NCBI RefSeq assembly: GCF_046115515.1
Contig: NZ_CP175953.1
Length of the DNA stretch: 64,000 bases
From: Gracilimonas sp017641085
GTDB lineage: Bacteria > Bacteroidota > Rhodothermia > Balneolales > Balneolaceae
Direction: 5' to 3' (one strand)
Below the pieces are notes generated by a model. That model saw only the letters and a program-made list of their open reading frames with translations, had not been told where the DNA came from and ran no database searches. This document shows, in pieces, positions 43,609 to 53,530 of this stretch (position 1 is its first letter; each line of letters begins with the position of its first letter). Position numbers and translations under genes: made by a program.

Positions 43609-46113
43609 ATGAAGTATTTTCTATCCCTTTTAGCATTTGCAGCACTTTTAAGTACGGCCCCGGTTAAAGCCCAGACCGTAACAGGACTCGAAGGCTTTTC
43701 TATTTTTCTTGATCCGGGGCACAGCCAAACGGAAAACATGGGACTTTACAACTATTCGGAAGCTGAGAAAGTACTTCGTGTAGGGCTGGCTCTTCGTGAA
43801 ATGCTGCTCACCCAAACCGACATCGACACCGTGTACATTAGCCGGACAAGTGATTCTCAGCAGGTTCCTCTGTCTCAGAGAGATGATCTTGCCAACGCAA
43901 CCGGTGCCGACTTCTTTCACTCCATTCACAGCAACGCAGGCTCAAATACTGCAAACAACACATTGTTTCTACATGGCGGTTGGCGTTCAAATGGACAAAC
44001 CGTTGAGAAAACTCCGAACGGAGGAAAAGAAATGGGCGACATTATGGAAATTGAGCTCACCGATGCCATGCGGATACCTACCATCGGGAATTGGGCCGAT
44101 CGTAATTTCTATCAGGGCAGCTCTGTTGATAATCACAGCAATCAGTTCCCGTACCTCTTTGTAAACAGAACAACCAACATGGCTTCTGTATTGAGTGAAG
44201 CCGGATTTCATACAAATCCTACCCAGCAAAAACGAAACTTAAATGCGGACTGGAAGCGACTGGAAGCACAATCCTTTTTCTGGTCTATTCTGGACTACCT
44301 GGATGTGGAACGACCTCCGGTTGGCATTGCTACCGGGTACATCACCGATGCTGATGGCGGGCTTCCAGTTAATGGGGCCGTTGTATCAGTTGGCGATTCT
44401 ACCTATACCACCGATACTTTTGAATCCCTGTTCAACAATTACGCTGCAAACCCCGGCGACTTGCAAAACGGTTTTTACTATATAGAAGACCTCGAAAACG
44501 GGCCCGCTCAAATCATTGTTGAAGCGGAAGGATTTTACACTGATACCGTTGATACCAACATCATTTCTACCGATTTCACCTTTACCGATGTGGCATTGGT
44601 TTCAAACATCCCTCCCTTTGTGGCATCTACTTCCATTGGGGATGACGATGAGATTAATCCCGGGGAAGCACTCGTACTCAATTTCAGCCGGTCTATGGAT
44701 CGAACTGCGGTAGAAAATGCCTTATCCCTCACGCCTGAAGCCGACTATACCCTCACGTGGAATTCAGATAAGAAGCTGAGTATTTCCACGGCTAATTTTG
44801 ACTTTGAAAGCAGTTACACCCTTACAATTGATTCTACGGCAACCAACAAATCATCCTATGCTCATAACATTGACGGCAATGCCGATGGCACGCAGGGTGA
44901 TTCTTACACCGTTGCCTTCGAGACCGGTCCGGTCGATATTATTCCTCCGGCTATTTCTGATATTCGCCCAACCAATACCCAACTGAACGAACTCCGGCCT
45001 ATCATTAGCGCCACTTTTGATGAGCCACTGGATACCGCACTTTTTGATAACAAAACCATCGAAGTGAGCAAAAGCGACTACACCGTTCTCGGTGAAACCG
45101 TTTATTATACCATAGGTAATCGAAGTGTACTTAACTTCTTCCCTTCCGAGAGACTCGATAAATCCCGGAATTACACCCTCACGTTCTCCAAATCGATCAG
45201 TGATACGGTTGGAAACAGTCTCGGATCTGATGTAGTACGAACCTTCCCTACCGGAGATCAGGACATTATAAATGAAACCGTTGTTGATGATTTTGAAGAT
45301 GGAATTTCAGCCTGGTGGGAGCCCTCTCAAAGCGGAAGCACGGACGGTTATATCCCCGAAGAAACCAGCCTGGAAATCAGCACCGCTGAAGTCAACCTTT
45401 TGACTAACAGCAGTCAGTCTATGAGGGTGAATTACGGCTGGGATACTACCAGCACTGCAAACCTTATTCGTCAATATCGTGGCAGTGTCACTACTCCTAA
45501 GTTCACTAATGATCTTGTTCTTCAAACCTATGTATTCGGTGATGGGAATGGCAATAAATTCAGGTTCATGCTTCGCGACGGCAATGGAGAGCTCGAAGGG
45601 AGTTCCTGGTACACTGTAGATTGGTTGGGCTGGAAATTGGTTTCATGGGACCTCACTCAAGACAGCGTGGTTGCATGGGTAAATGGGAACGGAACGCTGA
45701 ATGGAAACCTGTATTTGGACAGCTTTCAGATGACCTACACCGACGGGCAGCCAACAAAAGGTTTTATTGTATTTGATGATCTCAGAGCGGTTGAGATGGG
45801 GCTCGCTACTTCAAACGAACCCAATGATGAGCTTCTTTCAGATGTACCCAACCAAATTGAGCTGAAGCAGAATTATCCGAACCCATTTAACCCTTCCACT
45901 AACATCAGTTTTGGATTGCCCCAACAGAGTGACGTTAACCTGAAGATCTACGACATGCTGGGACGGGAAGTAGCCACCGTTTACTCCGGGGTCAAATCAA
46001 AAGGGTTTCATACTATTCAGTTTGACGCTTCAAGACTATCAAGTGGAGTGTATATCTATCGATTGGTTACGAAGTCGGGTACCATTTCCAAGAAAATGAC
46101 TCTGCTTAAATAA
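43609..46113 (+). CDS. secreted N-acetylmuramoyl-L-alanine amidase with Ig-like and T9SS sorting domains
   Basis: 834 residues: signal peptide to VKAQ (22); Amidase_3 domain about 30-235 with Zn ligands His38 (FLDPGHS), Glu in the NYSEAEKV helix and His in FFHSIHSNAG, and the catalytic Glu in LSEAGFHTNP; a carboxypeptidase-regulatory-like beta domain (IATGYITDADGGLPVNGAVV); a Big_5-like Ig domain (PPFVASTSIGDDDEINPGEA); a carbohydrate-binding-like sandwich (VDDFEDGISAWWEPSQSG); and a T9SS tail from NYPNPFNPST. It cuts the lactyl-amide bond between MurNAc and the stem peptide; T9SS delivery points to action outside the cell on foreign or shed wall (inference). Confidence 0.92.
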   Translation: MKYFLSLLAFAALLSTAPVKAQTVTGLEGFSIFLDPGHSQTENMGLYNYSEAEKVLRVGLALREMLLTQTDIDTVYISRTSDSQQVPLSQRDDLANATGADFFHSIHSNAGSNTANNTLFLHGGWRSNGQTVEKTPNGGKEMGDIMEIELTDAMRIPTIGNWADRNFYQGSSVDNHSNQFPYLFVNRTTNMASVLSEAGFHTNPTQQKRNLNADWKRLEAQSFFWSILDYLDVERPPVGIATGYITDADGGLPVNGAVVSVGDSTYTTDTFESLFNNYAANPGDLQNGFYYIEDLENGPAQIIVEAEGFYTDTVDTNIISTDFTFTDVALVSNIPPFVASTSIGDDDEINPGEALVLNFSRSMDRTAVENALSLTPEADYTLTWNSDKKLSISTANFDFESSYTLTIDSTATNKSSYAHNIDGNADGTQGDSYTVAFETGPVDIIPPAISDIRPTNTQLNELRPIISATFDEPLDTALFDNKTIEVSKSDYTVLGETVYYTIGNRSVLNFFPSERLDKSRNYTLTFSKSISDTVGNSLGSDVVRTFPTGDQDIINETVVDDFEDGISAWWEPSQSGSTDGYIPEETSLEISTAEVNLLTNSSQSMRVNYGWDTTSTANLIRQYRGSVTTPKFTNDLVLQTYVFGDGNGNKFRFMLRDGNGELEGSSWYTVDWLGWKLVSWDLTQDSVVAWVNGNGTLNGNLYLDSFQMTYTDGQPTKGFIVFDDLRAVEMGLATSNEPNDELLSDVPNQIELKQNYPNPFNPSTNISFGLPQQSDVNLKIYDMLGREVATVYSGVKSKGFHTIQFDASRLSSGVYIYRLVTKSGTISKKMTLLK

Positions 46114-46435
46114 AGAACCCGGCAGCTTAGATACCCTAATTATTCATTTAAAACAGGTGCCGCCGCTCTGCTGCGGCACCCGGTTGTGAGGCTGAGCCTC
46201 AGGATGTTAAGTAATTGGCAAGAATGAATTTAAGATAGAAACGCACTTATTTAGAGACGGAGCATCGTTACGAGATTAAGTCTTAACTTATGCCTGTTCT
46301 AATCGACAGGCCGCCAAACCTTGTATTGCTAATTTAAACTCTTTCCTAAAGCGGTCGGACGAAAGCGGAAGCTTATTCTTACTCATCTAACTCTCATTAT
46401 TTAAGGACTCTATTACTTATTACCAAACACCTCTT
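46114..46435. other. gene-free region with REP-like hairpins
   Basis: About 320 bp between the two convergent amidase genes. Two hairpins stand at 46156-46201. The rest has no supported gene; a 32-codon frame on the minus strand (46288-46386) is too short to call. Confidence 0.6.
46156..46201. repeat. two adjacent REP-like hairpins
   Basis: GGTGCCGC-CGCTCTGCT-GCGGCACC (46156-46180) is followed by TGAGGCT-G-AGCCTCA (46187-46201). The CTCTGCT loop word recurs in the hairpin near 37133, which suggests one dispersed family. Confidence 0.85.
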
Positions 46436-48295
46436 CTATTTATCAGGCATATCTGACACCGTTTCAAGGTATCCGTGCTGCAGGTAAAACTCTTCGAGTC
46501 CCTTCACAATTTGTTCAGCAATTTTCTGCTGGAAATCCGGATCAGTTAATAATATTTCCTCTTCCGGGTTTGAAATAAAAGCCGTTTCTACCAATACATT
46601 CGGAAACTCAGTGGGTGCATTCAGGGAGAAGTTAAAACTACCGGTCAGCCCGTAGTCTTTAAAGCCCAGCTCCATCATCTTATCATACATAATAGCGGCA
46701 AGCGGTTTAAAGGCGATATGCTTGTAGAAAGAACCGGTTCCCCTCACATCAAGCGGATCACTTCCATACCCAATTGAATTTGTGTGAATACTGACGAGCA
46801 GGTCTGCATCTTCCTCAATAGTGATCTCTTTTCTCTCGCTCATATACACATAGCTGTCATCGGTTCGGGGTAGTACCACCTTGGCTCCCCTTTCCTCGAG
46901 CAGCTCTTTCACCAGGTAAGACAGCTTCAGGGTAACATCCTTTTCAAGATTCCCCGCAGCTCCTAAGGATCCGCGATTGTCACCGCCATGACCCGCATCA
47001 ACCGAAATGGTTCTGCCGTCGAGCGGACTATTGAAATTGGTAACAACCGGAGGCCTTTTTACTTCCACATTCAGCTGAGAACCCCAGCCGTACCCTACGG
47101 TATATCCCCAGTTTTGGCTGTGATTCAGCTCAATCTCCAGCCGGAAACGATCATCCTCAACCTGATTCCAGGTTACATTTTTGATGCCTTGTGAACTGTT
47201 GTGCTTAATCTTCCAGTTGGTGTTGGACGTAGCCCCAAATACATCAACAATAATTACATTCGGTTCCAGCTCCTGGTAGGTGATATACGGCAGTTTTTGA
47301 GAAAGCGTGAGCGAAATCATATCTGATTTATCTCTGCCCGACACCCTGATATTTCCTGTAAGGGATGTGGCCGGGGGAGTGTACTCATTCTGAAGTTCAA
47401 CAAACCGAACCGGTATCCAGGCGCTCAGGCTTTTGGATAACTGTACCCGGTAATTATCGGCTTTGCGACCGGTGATATTGAGTTTTACTCCCGGTTCAAG
47501 GGAGCCATAACGAGCTCCTCCGAGGCGGTCGGTACCCATGCCAATGTTCAGGTAGGCATTTTCATCCATCACTTCCGCAACGCGGGAGAAGTTGTTAAAA
47601 CTGACGGTATATTCACTTTTTTTCTTCTCATACCCGAACAAACCCTTTTTCATTTTAAAGGTGATATGTTTGTCCCTTACCTTGTCACCGGGTTTCACGG
47701 TGTAGCTTCCTTTATAAAGTCCTTCAATACCGGCAATTTCTTCGGGTACTTCTTTCATGGGGATATTATTCTTGAAGTAATCGATATTGAAGACCACTTC
47801 TTTTCCGGGCGAACCCAAAAATTGCACGTCCAGTGTTTCTCCGGTTACCAGCCAAAGCTCGCTGGATGGTTTCATCATCCGGTCAGAAATTACATTTCCC
47901 TTGGTATCTAATGGTTCCGGAGACTCCGGACGTACCAGGTACATGGTTTTGGTCAGTTCCTCGCCGTTCAGTTCTACTCTGAATTCTATTTCGGTGGTAT
48001 CCGACCGATGCCCCATCATATCAATGAATGCACCGCTTTCGTACACCTTCACCGGCTTCCCGTTTATATACGCATTTGCAGCGGGGTTCGTGTTAGCTGC
48101 AACACGATATCGCGAAAAACTGTAGGTAACCGTATCGGTTTCAGGAATAACAATATTCAGGTAAAGAGAATCGCTGACTGCGATGGTAGTGTCGGCCTGT
48201 ACCGTATCAACCCTGACAGAATCGACCTGGGCTTGCAGGTTTTGTGGAGTAAACTGTACAACCAGAAAGGCGGCTAATAAACTTAAATACTTCAT
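46436..48295 (-). CDS. N-acetylmuramoyl-L-alanine amidase (AmiC-like) with AMIN-like region
   Basis: A 619-residue exported amidase with signal peptide to LQAQ. Residues ~250-300 resemble an SH3-type domain, ~310-400 an AMIN-like beta domain (RVSGRDKSDMISLTLSQKLP), and the C-terminal ~220 residues are Amidase_3: TISVDAGHGG (Zn His), GNLEKDVTLKL (Zn Glu), LLVSIHTNS (Zn His) and VLVETAFISNPEEE (catalytic Glu). No T9SS tail, so it is probably periplasmic and acts in wall turnover or daughter-cell separation. It starts 3 bp after the namZ stop, as one transcript. Confidence 0.93.
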   Translation of the reverse strand: MKYLSLLAAFLVVQFTPQNLQAQVDSVRVDTVQADTTIAVSDSLYLNIVIPETDTVTYSFSRYRVAANTNPAANAYINGKPVKVYESGAFIDMMGHRSDTTEIEFRVELNGEELTKTMYLVRPESPEPLDTKGNVISDRMMKPSSELWLVTGETLDVQFLGSPGKEVVFNIDYFKNNIPMKEVPEEIAGIEGLYKGSYTVKPGDKVRDKHITFKMKKGLFGYEKKKSEYTVSFNNFSRVAEVMDENAYLNIGMGTDRLGGARYGSLEPGVKLNITGRKADNYRVQLSKSLSAWIPVRFVELQNEYTPPATSLTGNIRVSGRDKSDMISLTLSQKLPYITYQELEPNVIIVDVFGATSNTNWKIKHNSSQGIKNVTWNQVEDDRFRLEIELNHSQNWGYTVGYGWGSQLNVEVKRPPVVTNFNSPLDGRTISVDAGHGGDNRGSLGAAGNLEKDVTLKLSYLVKELLEERGAKVVLPRTDDSYVYMSERKEITIEEDADLLVSIHTNSIGYGSDPLDVRGTGSFYKHIAFKPLAAIMYDKMMELGFKDYGLTGSFNFSLNAPTEFPNVLVETAFISNPEEEILLTDPDFQQKIAEQIVKGLEEFYLQHGYLETVSDMPDK

Positions 48296-48298
48296 GAA

Positions 48299-49543
48299 TT
48301 ACTTGTATAGATAATAGTTTTGTGATTTCTCTTTGAAGGAGGCTATATCTTTGGAAAGGTATTCCGAGATGTCTGAAACCTTATAATTTTGGCTGAACCG
48401 CTTACGTATTTGATCGGTTCCGGTTACTTTCTCAAACATACTCCATCGGTTTTTGCCCATTTCAAAAACATCCTTGTCCGGATACATTTCTTTATGAACC
48501 TGCATAAACCAGAACTGTAGCTTCATCAAATGAGCTTGCGTGTAGTCGCTGAAATGAATCTGAACACCATGTAAGGTCTTGCCCTGATCTCTTCCATAAA
48601 AAGGCTTAAAAACAATGGGGCGAAATACCACTCCCGGTATATCCAGGGCATTCATGCGGTCGGCAAGCTCACCTTCATCAATCCACTCGGCGGCAAACAC
48701 CTGGAAAGGAAGCGTATATCCAACACCTTCCGAGAATACTCCCAACTCTCCCATAATACCTGTGGCCACATAAAAGTAAGCGGAATACTCATGCGGAATA
48801 TGCGGTGATGTGGGCACCCAGGGCAATCCCGTTTCGTCAAAGGTCATAGAGCGGTTCCAGCCTTCCATTTCCACAACGGTAAGATTACATTGTTTGCCAT
48901 TAGCCAGCCAGCCTTCTTTGTTGATCATTTTGGCTACTTCACCCGGAGTAAGCCCATAGATATAGGGAACCGGAAACTGACTCACAAAAGAAAAATATCC
49001 TTCTTCCACAATATTGCCTTCCACCTTTTCTCCACCCAGTGGATTGGGACGGTCGAGCACCACAAACTCAAGGTCATGCTCTGCGGCAGCTTCCATGGCC
49101 AGCCCCATTGTACTGATGTAGGTGTACGAACGAACGCCGATGTCCTGAATATCATAAACCAGCACATCCACATTCTCCAGCATTTCCGGAGTTGGCTTGC
49201 GGGTTGCTCCATATAGTGAAAACACGGTTACACCGGTTGCTTCATCCACATAGGTATCAACCTTGTCACCGGCGGCGAACTCTCCTCTTACCCCGTGTTC
49301 CGGCCCGTATAAAGCCGTGAGCTCCACACCCGGAGCGTTGTAAATAAGATCCACAGTAGATACAAGATCAGCATTGACTCCGGTGGCGTTAGTGATAACT
49401 CCAACTCTTTTTCCTTTCAATAATTCGAAGTTGTTTTCAGCCAACACTTCAATTCCGGTTTTAACTTGGTTAGTATGCTGAGTGAAGCCGTTTGAATATC
49501 CCAAAAAACTTACCAGCAGAACGAGCAGAGCTTTTTTCATCAT
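48299..49543 (-). CDS. namZ: exo-beta-N-acetylmuramidase NamZ-like (DUF1343/GH171)
   Basis: A 414-residue exported protein of the DUF1343 family. Signal peptide MMKKALLVLLVSFLGYSNG. Conserved blocks: GKRVGVITNATGV, ALYGPEHGVRGEFAAGDKV, VFSLYGATRKP, LVYDIQDIGVRSYTYISTMG, VLDRPNPLGGEKVEGN and PHIPHEYSAYFYVATGIMGEL. B. subtilis NamZ (YbbC) removes MurNAc from non-reducing ends of glycan chains and is encoded next to nagZ and an amidase; the same three activities cluster here, with nagZ divergent across a 110-bp gap. Length and blocks are complete. Confidence 0.92.
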   Translation of the reverse strand: MMKKALLVLLVSFLGYSNGFTQHTNQVKTGIEVLAENNFELLKGKRVGVITNATGVNADLVSTVDLIYNAPGVELTALYGPEHGVRGEFAAGDKVDTYVDEATGVTVFSLYGATRKPTPEMLENVDVLVYDIQDIGVRSYTYISTMGLAMEAAAEHDLEFVVLDRPNPLGGEKVEGNIVEEGYFSFVSQFPVPYIYGLTPGEVAKMINKEGWLANGKQCNLTVVEMEGWNRSMTFDETGLPWVPTSPHIPHEYSAYFYVATGIMGELGVFSEGVGYTLPFQVFAAEWIDEGELADRMNALDIPGVVFRPIVFKPFYGRDQGKTLHGVQIHFSDYTQAHLMKLQFWFMQVHKEMYPDKDVFEMGKNRWSMFEKVTGTDQIRKRFSQNYKVSDISEYLSKDIASFKEKSQNYYLYK

Positions 49544-49653
49544 AATAAGAGTGATCTTTTTTTCATTTTAAGCTGTTGAAGTTATACATTCTCAACCTGA
49601 ACTTCAGGCACGAATGATTACTACTTGTAAAAAATAGAAACCCCTTCAAGCAC

Positions 49654-50715
49654 ATGCCCAACAGCAACCTAGGTACCGTAAGCGAACTAAGTCTTAAAGA
49701 AAAAATTGGCCAGCTTTTTTTAATGGGATTCAGGGGGAATGACATATCTGAAGATTCGGAAGTTCTGAACATGATTAAAGAACACAAACCGGGCGGAGTT
49801 ATTCTATTTGATAAAGATATGGTTCATGACCAACCGGTTCATAATATCAAGTCGCCTGAACAGGTTCGCAGCCTTACAAAAGCATTACAAGCTTCTTCCG
49901 AAACCCCTCTTTTAATTGGCATTGATCAGGAAGGCGGACTCATAAACCGGCTGAAGCCCGAGTACGGCTTCCCGGAAACCATCTCCCATCAGAAGTTAGG
50001 TGAGAAAGACGATGAAGAATACACTGAATTGCATTCCCGGCATATCGCCAAAACACTATCTGAAGCCGGTATTAACCTCAATTTTGCCCCGGTGCTTGAT
50101 TTAAGCTCCAACCCCGACAGCTCCATCATTGCAAAGAGAGAACGTTCATTCGGGTCTTCGCCGGAAAAAGTAACCCGGCATGCACGAGCTTACATCAAAG
50201 GGCATCAGCAGGAAAACATACAAACCTGTTGCAAGCATTTTCCCGGACATGGCAGCGCCGAAGGTGATACCCATGCCGGTTTCGTTGACATCACACACAC
50301 GTGGGAGGAACATGAACTGGAGCCTTATGAGGCGTTAATTAATGAAGGACTTTGCACTATGATTATGACCGCACACATCTTCCATAATGATATGGATGAA
50401 GTTGTGCCTGCCACCCTTTCGAGAAATGTGTTAAAGAATCTGTTAAGAAAAAACCTGGGTTTCAGCGGAGTGATCATCTCTGACGATATGCAGATGAGGG
50501 CCATTTCCGATCATTATTCCCTTAAAGAATCACTGGAAGAAGGATTGAAAGCAGGCCTCGATATCTTCTGCTTTGGCAACAACCTGCTTAAAGAACAGGT
50601 GGAACTCAACGATTGCATTTCTGCCGTGGAGCAACTTGTTGAGGAAGGAGAAATTTCGGAGGAAAGAATTGATGAATCTGTGTCCCGGATTTTGAAGCTG
50701 AAGGGTAGGCTCTAA
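49654..50715 (+). CDS. nagZ: beta-N-acetylhexosaminidase NagZ (GH3), cytosolic
   Basis: A 353-residue GH3 enzyme without signal peptide. KHFPGHG (194-200) leads to D205-T-H207 with the expected acid/base His207; Asp277 in SDDMQM is the expected nucleophile; GIDQEGGLINRL forms the substrate pocket. It removes GlcNAc from GlcNAc-(anhydro)MurNAc muropeptides in peptidoglycan recycling. It is divergent from namZ. The secreted paralogue at 32733-34148 shares the same motifs. Confidence 0.94.
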   Translation: MPNSNLGTVSELSLKEKIGQLFLMGFRGNDISEDSEVLNMIKEHKPGGVILFDKDMVHDQPVHNIKSPEQVRSLTKALQASSETPLLIGIDQEGGLINRLKPEYGFPETISHQKLGEKDDEEYTELHSRHIAKTLSEAGINLNFAPVLDLSSNPDSSIIAKRERSFGSSPEKVTRHARAYIKGHQQENIQTCCKHFPGHGSAEGDTHAGFVDITHTWEEHELEPYEALINEGLCTMIMTAHIFHNDMDEVVPATLSRNVLKNLLRKNLGFSGVIISDDMQMRAISDHYSLKESLEEGLKAGLDIFCFGNNLLKEQVELNDCISAVEQLVEEGEISEERIDESVSRILKLKGRL

Positions 50716-51140
50716 GAACAAGCCCAAAAGTCTGTTTCATGATAAAAATAGTTCCGTCCTTCAAGACGGGGATTATGAAATTTGAAAATAACCCAAGCAT
50801 CTATAGATATTAAGTTTAGATGCTTATCGCAGGGTTGGGCTTTCCACTTTAAAGGCATATAGCCAAAGCTTCGAACACCCATTTTACTTAATCTACATCA
50901 GGGCGAAGCTTTTCATTTTACTTTTTCTACCCCGCCCTGAAGGGCGGAGCTATTGCCAATTACTTCTCCTTGATCATCTGTCTTATGCCACTCAAAAAAA
51001 CCAAGTTTAGAAAGGCAACGCCCAACACAGTCGGAGCAACCTTTCAGCGTCCACAGGTCCTGAAAGCGTTGCGGGGATATGGCTGGTTAGATATCGATGA
51101 GTTTCATTTAACAGCGGACGCTTGGAGGTTCTTCTTTCCT
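50716..51140. other. gene-free region with several palindromic repeats
   Basis: About 425 bp between convergent genes. Hairpins: CCGTC/GACGG at 50754-50769, CCGCCCT-GA-AGGGCGG at 50932-50947, and a longer imperfect one at 51036-51072 (GCAACCTTTCAG with CTGAAAGCGTTGC around a 12-nt loop). No gene is supported. Confidence 0.7.
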
Positions 51141-51995
51141 TTAAGCCTTGGATTCTTTCAGATGGTTCTCCACCAAACGTTCAATTGGTTTTCGGACAAT
51201 GACGCTTAAATTCAGCCCTCTTTCTGATAAAACGCTTTCAAGGGTATCGCGGTGAATGGCGGCAATAGATCCTACAAAGCCGATTTCTTTACCGGATAAG
51301 TCCCCGAAGTAGGCCAGCTGCTTATCGGCAAAATCTTCGAAACCGCTCCGCACAATATTCTTGATGAAATCATGATCAGCAAAATTCCCCAGCAGATGTG
51401 AAAAGGACGCCACAAACCGATTTCCATTCGGCTTTTTATACACCATTTCCAGGATGTTATCCAGCCTCATGTCGTGCCGTTGCTCGAGTTCATTCCTCAA
51501 ATCTTCCGGCATAATGTTATAGTAGTAACTTCTCAAAATGCGTTTCCCAAAGTATCCGCCTGAGCCTTCATCACCCAGCGTAAAGCCCAATGAAGGGATC
51601 TTGTTTACTATCTTCTCCCCGTCATAGATGCAAGAATTGGACCCGGTTCCCAAGATACAAGCCACACCCGGCTTATCCCAGAAACAGGCTTTAGCTGCTG
51701 CCAACAGATCGGTATCTACCTGAATTTCAGCATTACTGAAACAGGCCGCGATTCCTTTTCTGACGACTTCCTTACTCTTCTCTGTCCCACAGCCGGCTCC
51801 GTAGAAAAAGATTTTATCAATGGGCTTACTCTCCAAAACCTGGGCCAGCCCCTCATCAATGGCATGGATGAGTTGCTCTAGCGACATGAAATAGGGATTC
51901 AGCCCGTCTGTATGGAAATACTCCTTATGCCCTTCATCATCTATTAAAATCCATTCCGTTTTAGTGGAGCCACTATCTGCTATCAGTATGTTCAT
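51141..51995 (-). CDS. BadF/BadG-type N-acetylglucosamine (or N-acetylmuramate) kinase
   Basis: A 284-residue ASKHA-fold kinase: phosphate loop 1 DSGSTKTEW (7-15), phosphate loop 2 CILGTGSNSCIYDG, and GFTLGDEGSGGYFGKR. Proteins of this family phosphorylate GlcNAc (NAGK) and, for clostridial MurK, both MurNAc and GlcNAc at the anomeric or 6 position. Adjacent NagZ and NamZ release exactly these sugars, which supports the assignment. It diverges from the NagX-like gene. Confidence 0.87.
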   Translation of the reverse strand: MNILIADSGSTKTEWILIDDEGHKEYFHTDGLNPYFMSLEQLIHAIDEGLAQVLESKPIDKIFFYGAGCGTEKSKEVVRKGIAACFSNAEIQVDTDLLAAAKACFWDKPGVACILGTGSNSCIYDGEKIVNKIPSLGFTLGDEGSGGYFGKRILRSYYYNIMPEDLRNELEQRHDMRLDNILEMVYKKPNGNRFVASFSHLLGNFADHDFIKNIVRSGFEDFADKQLAYFGDLSGKEIGFVGSIAAIHRDTLESVLSERGLNLSVIVRKPIERLVENHLKESKA

Positions 51996-52095
51996 GCATC
52001 TATTTTAATTGATTGGAGCGAAGATACTTAACACATTATTCCATTACCACTTTGGTTTCTTTTTTTATACTATTGGCGTTCACAAAATATTCTTT

Positions 52096-53256
52096 ATGAC
52101 TACTCTCAGCGGAATTTCATCAGGCAAACGACTTGTTTCACTCGATTTCTTCAGAGGTGCTACCGTTGCCGCCATGATTTTGGTTAACAACCCCGGATCA
52201 TGGTCACACATATACGGACCTTTAAAACATGCGGCCTGGCATGGATGGACGCCAACCGATCTCATATTCCCGTTTTTCTTATTCATTGTTGGCGTTTCCA
52301 TTGTGCTGGCTTTTACCAAAGCAAAGGCAAAAGGTGCCGATGATTCTGATTTGTTGAAAAAGACGCTCATCCGGGCCGCAAAAATATTCGGCCTCGGACT
52401 GGCCCTTTCCGCCTTTCCCTATCTTACATTTATCCCGGACTTCGGACTCCACCAAAACCTGATTGATATTCGCATCCCTGGAGTTCTGCAACGAATTGCT
52501 ATCTGCTATGCCGCGGGAGCTTTCCTGTTCCTTTACACCAAACCAAGAACCCAAATGCTTACGCTGGGCGGACTCCTTATCGGTTACTGGATTTTGATGA
52601 TGGCCATTCCCGTTCCCGGTTATGGAGCCGGAGCCATTGATACCGCAGAAGGAAATCTTGCTGCCTATATCGATCAGTTGCTACTCTCCGGGCATATGTG
52701 GAAGGAAAACTGGGACCCCGAAGGCTTGCTTAGTACGCTCCCGGCTATTGGAACTACCCTGATTGGAATCTGGACGGGACGAATGTTGATGAGTGATAAA
52801 GAATCCGAATCTTCGCGAACCATACAGTTTTTCATTTGGGGCTTCATACTCATCATACTTGGTTATGCCTGGAGCTGGGTTTTCCCTGTCAACAAGAATA
52901 TCTGGACCAGCTCCTACACCTTATTTACCGGCGGACAGGCCATGTGTATTTTTGGTTTATGCTATTGGTTTATTGATGTAAAAAGTAAACAGCGATTTAC
53001 TGACTGGGGCGTGGCTTATGGAATTAATGCCATTACCGTCTTTTTCCTGAGTGGAGTTATTGCCCGAGTATTTAACATGATCCGGTTTTCATACGGAGGG
53101 GAATCTTATACCCTGAAAGGTTGGATTTACGAAGTGGTTCTCACCTCCATAGCTTCACCTATTAACGCTTCCCTGCTTTATGCAATCATGTGGATCGTTC
53201 TCTTTTACCTGCTCGCCGCCTGGATGAAAAAGAAGAACATCATCATTAAGGTGTAG
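52096..53256 (+). CDS. NagX-like transmembrane acyltransferase (HGSNAT/DUF5009 family)
   Basis: A 386-residue polytopic protein with about 10 helices. The N-terminal RLVSLDFFRGATVAAMILVNNPGSW, then WHGWTPTDLIFPFFLFIVGVSI with the family's His/Asp pair, match heparan-alpha-glucosaminide N-acetyltransferase-like proteins (DUF5009, YeiB-like), which acetylate amino sugars across membranes. Bacterial NagX proteins occur with GlcNAc genes. ATG 52096 is preferred to TTG 52009 because homology begins there. Confidence 0.85.
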   Translation: MTTLSGISSGKRLVSLDFFRGATVAAMILVNNPGSWSHIYGPLKHAAWHGWTPTDLIFPFFLFIVGVSIVLAFTKAKAKGADDSDLLKKTLIRAAKIFGLGLALSAFPYLTFIPDFGLHQNLIDIRIPGVLQRIAICYAAGAFLFLYTKPRTQMLTLGGLLIGYWILMMAIPVPGYGAGAIDTAEGNLAAYIDQLLLSGHMWKENWDPEGLLSTLPAIGTTLIGIWTGRMLMSDKESESSRTIQFFIWGFILIILGYAWSWVFPVNKNIWTSSYTLFTGGQAMCIFGLCYWFIDVKSKQRFTDWGVAYGINAITVFFLSGVIARVFNMIRFSYGGESYTLKGWIYEVVLTSIASPINASLLYAIMWIVLFYLLAAWMKKKNIIIKV

Positions 53257-53322
53257 CTTAAGATTCTTTTTGAGCCAATTTGAATCTCGCACTGCTGTGG
53301 ATGTGGTTGGTTGTAAAACTCG

Positions 53323-53493
53323 GTCATCGCGAGGAGTTGTACGATGAAACAGGACTCCCTTGTCTGGCGACAACGCGATCTCCTTAAGCCACTTGGAATG
53401 TAGGTACAGGGAGATTGCCTGCCTTTGCCAGCAGGCAGGCGGCGTCGTTATGCACCCAGACCGACATAGGATTTATAGGCTCCTCGCAATGAC
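53323..53493. repeat. MITE-like element, copy 1 (~170 bp)
   Basis: The ends GTCATCGCGAGGAG (53323-53336) and CTCCTCGCAATGAC (53480-53493) are inverted repeats with one mismatch. Inside is a second pair (GCGATCTCC and GGGAGATTGC) and a perfect stem GCCTGCCT/AGGCAGGC (53417-53440). An inverted second copy lies at 56058-56210. No open frame; resembles the widespread GCGAGGAG...GATTGC non-coding repeats. Confidence 0.85.
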
Positions 53494-53530
53494 GTGATAG
53501 TTTTTTACTTCTTCTTATCTCGAAATCACA

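Noticed and set aside
43796..44164. 122-codon + frame inside the secreted amidase gene
   Set aside because: Out-of-frame shadow of the amidase domain, which carries all catalytic residues.
46288..46386. 32-codon minus-strand frame (MSKNKLPLSSDRF...)
   Set aside because: Protein-like in appearance but too short, with no ribosome site or known match; left unannotated.
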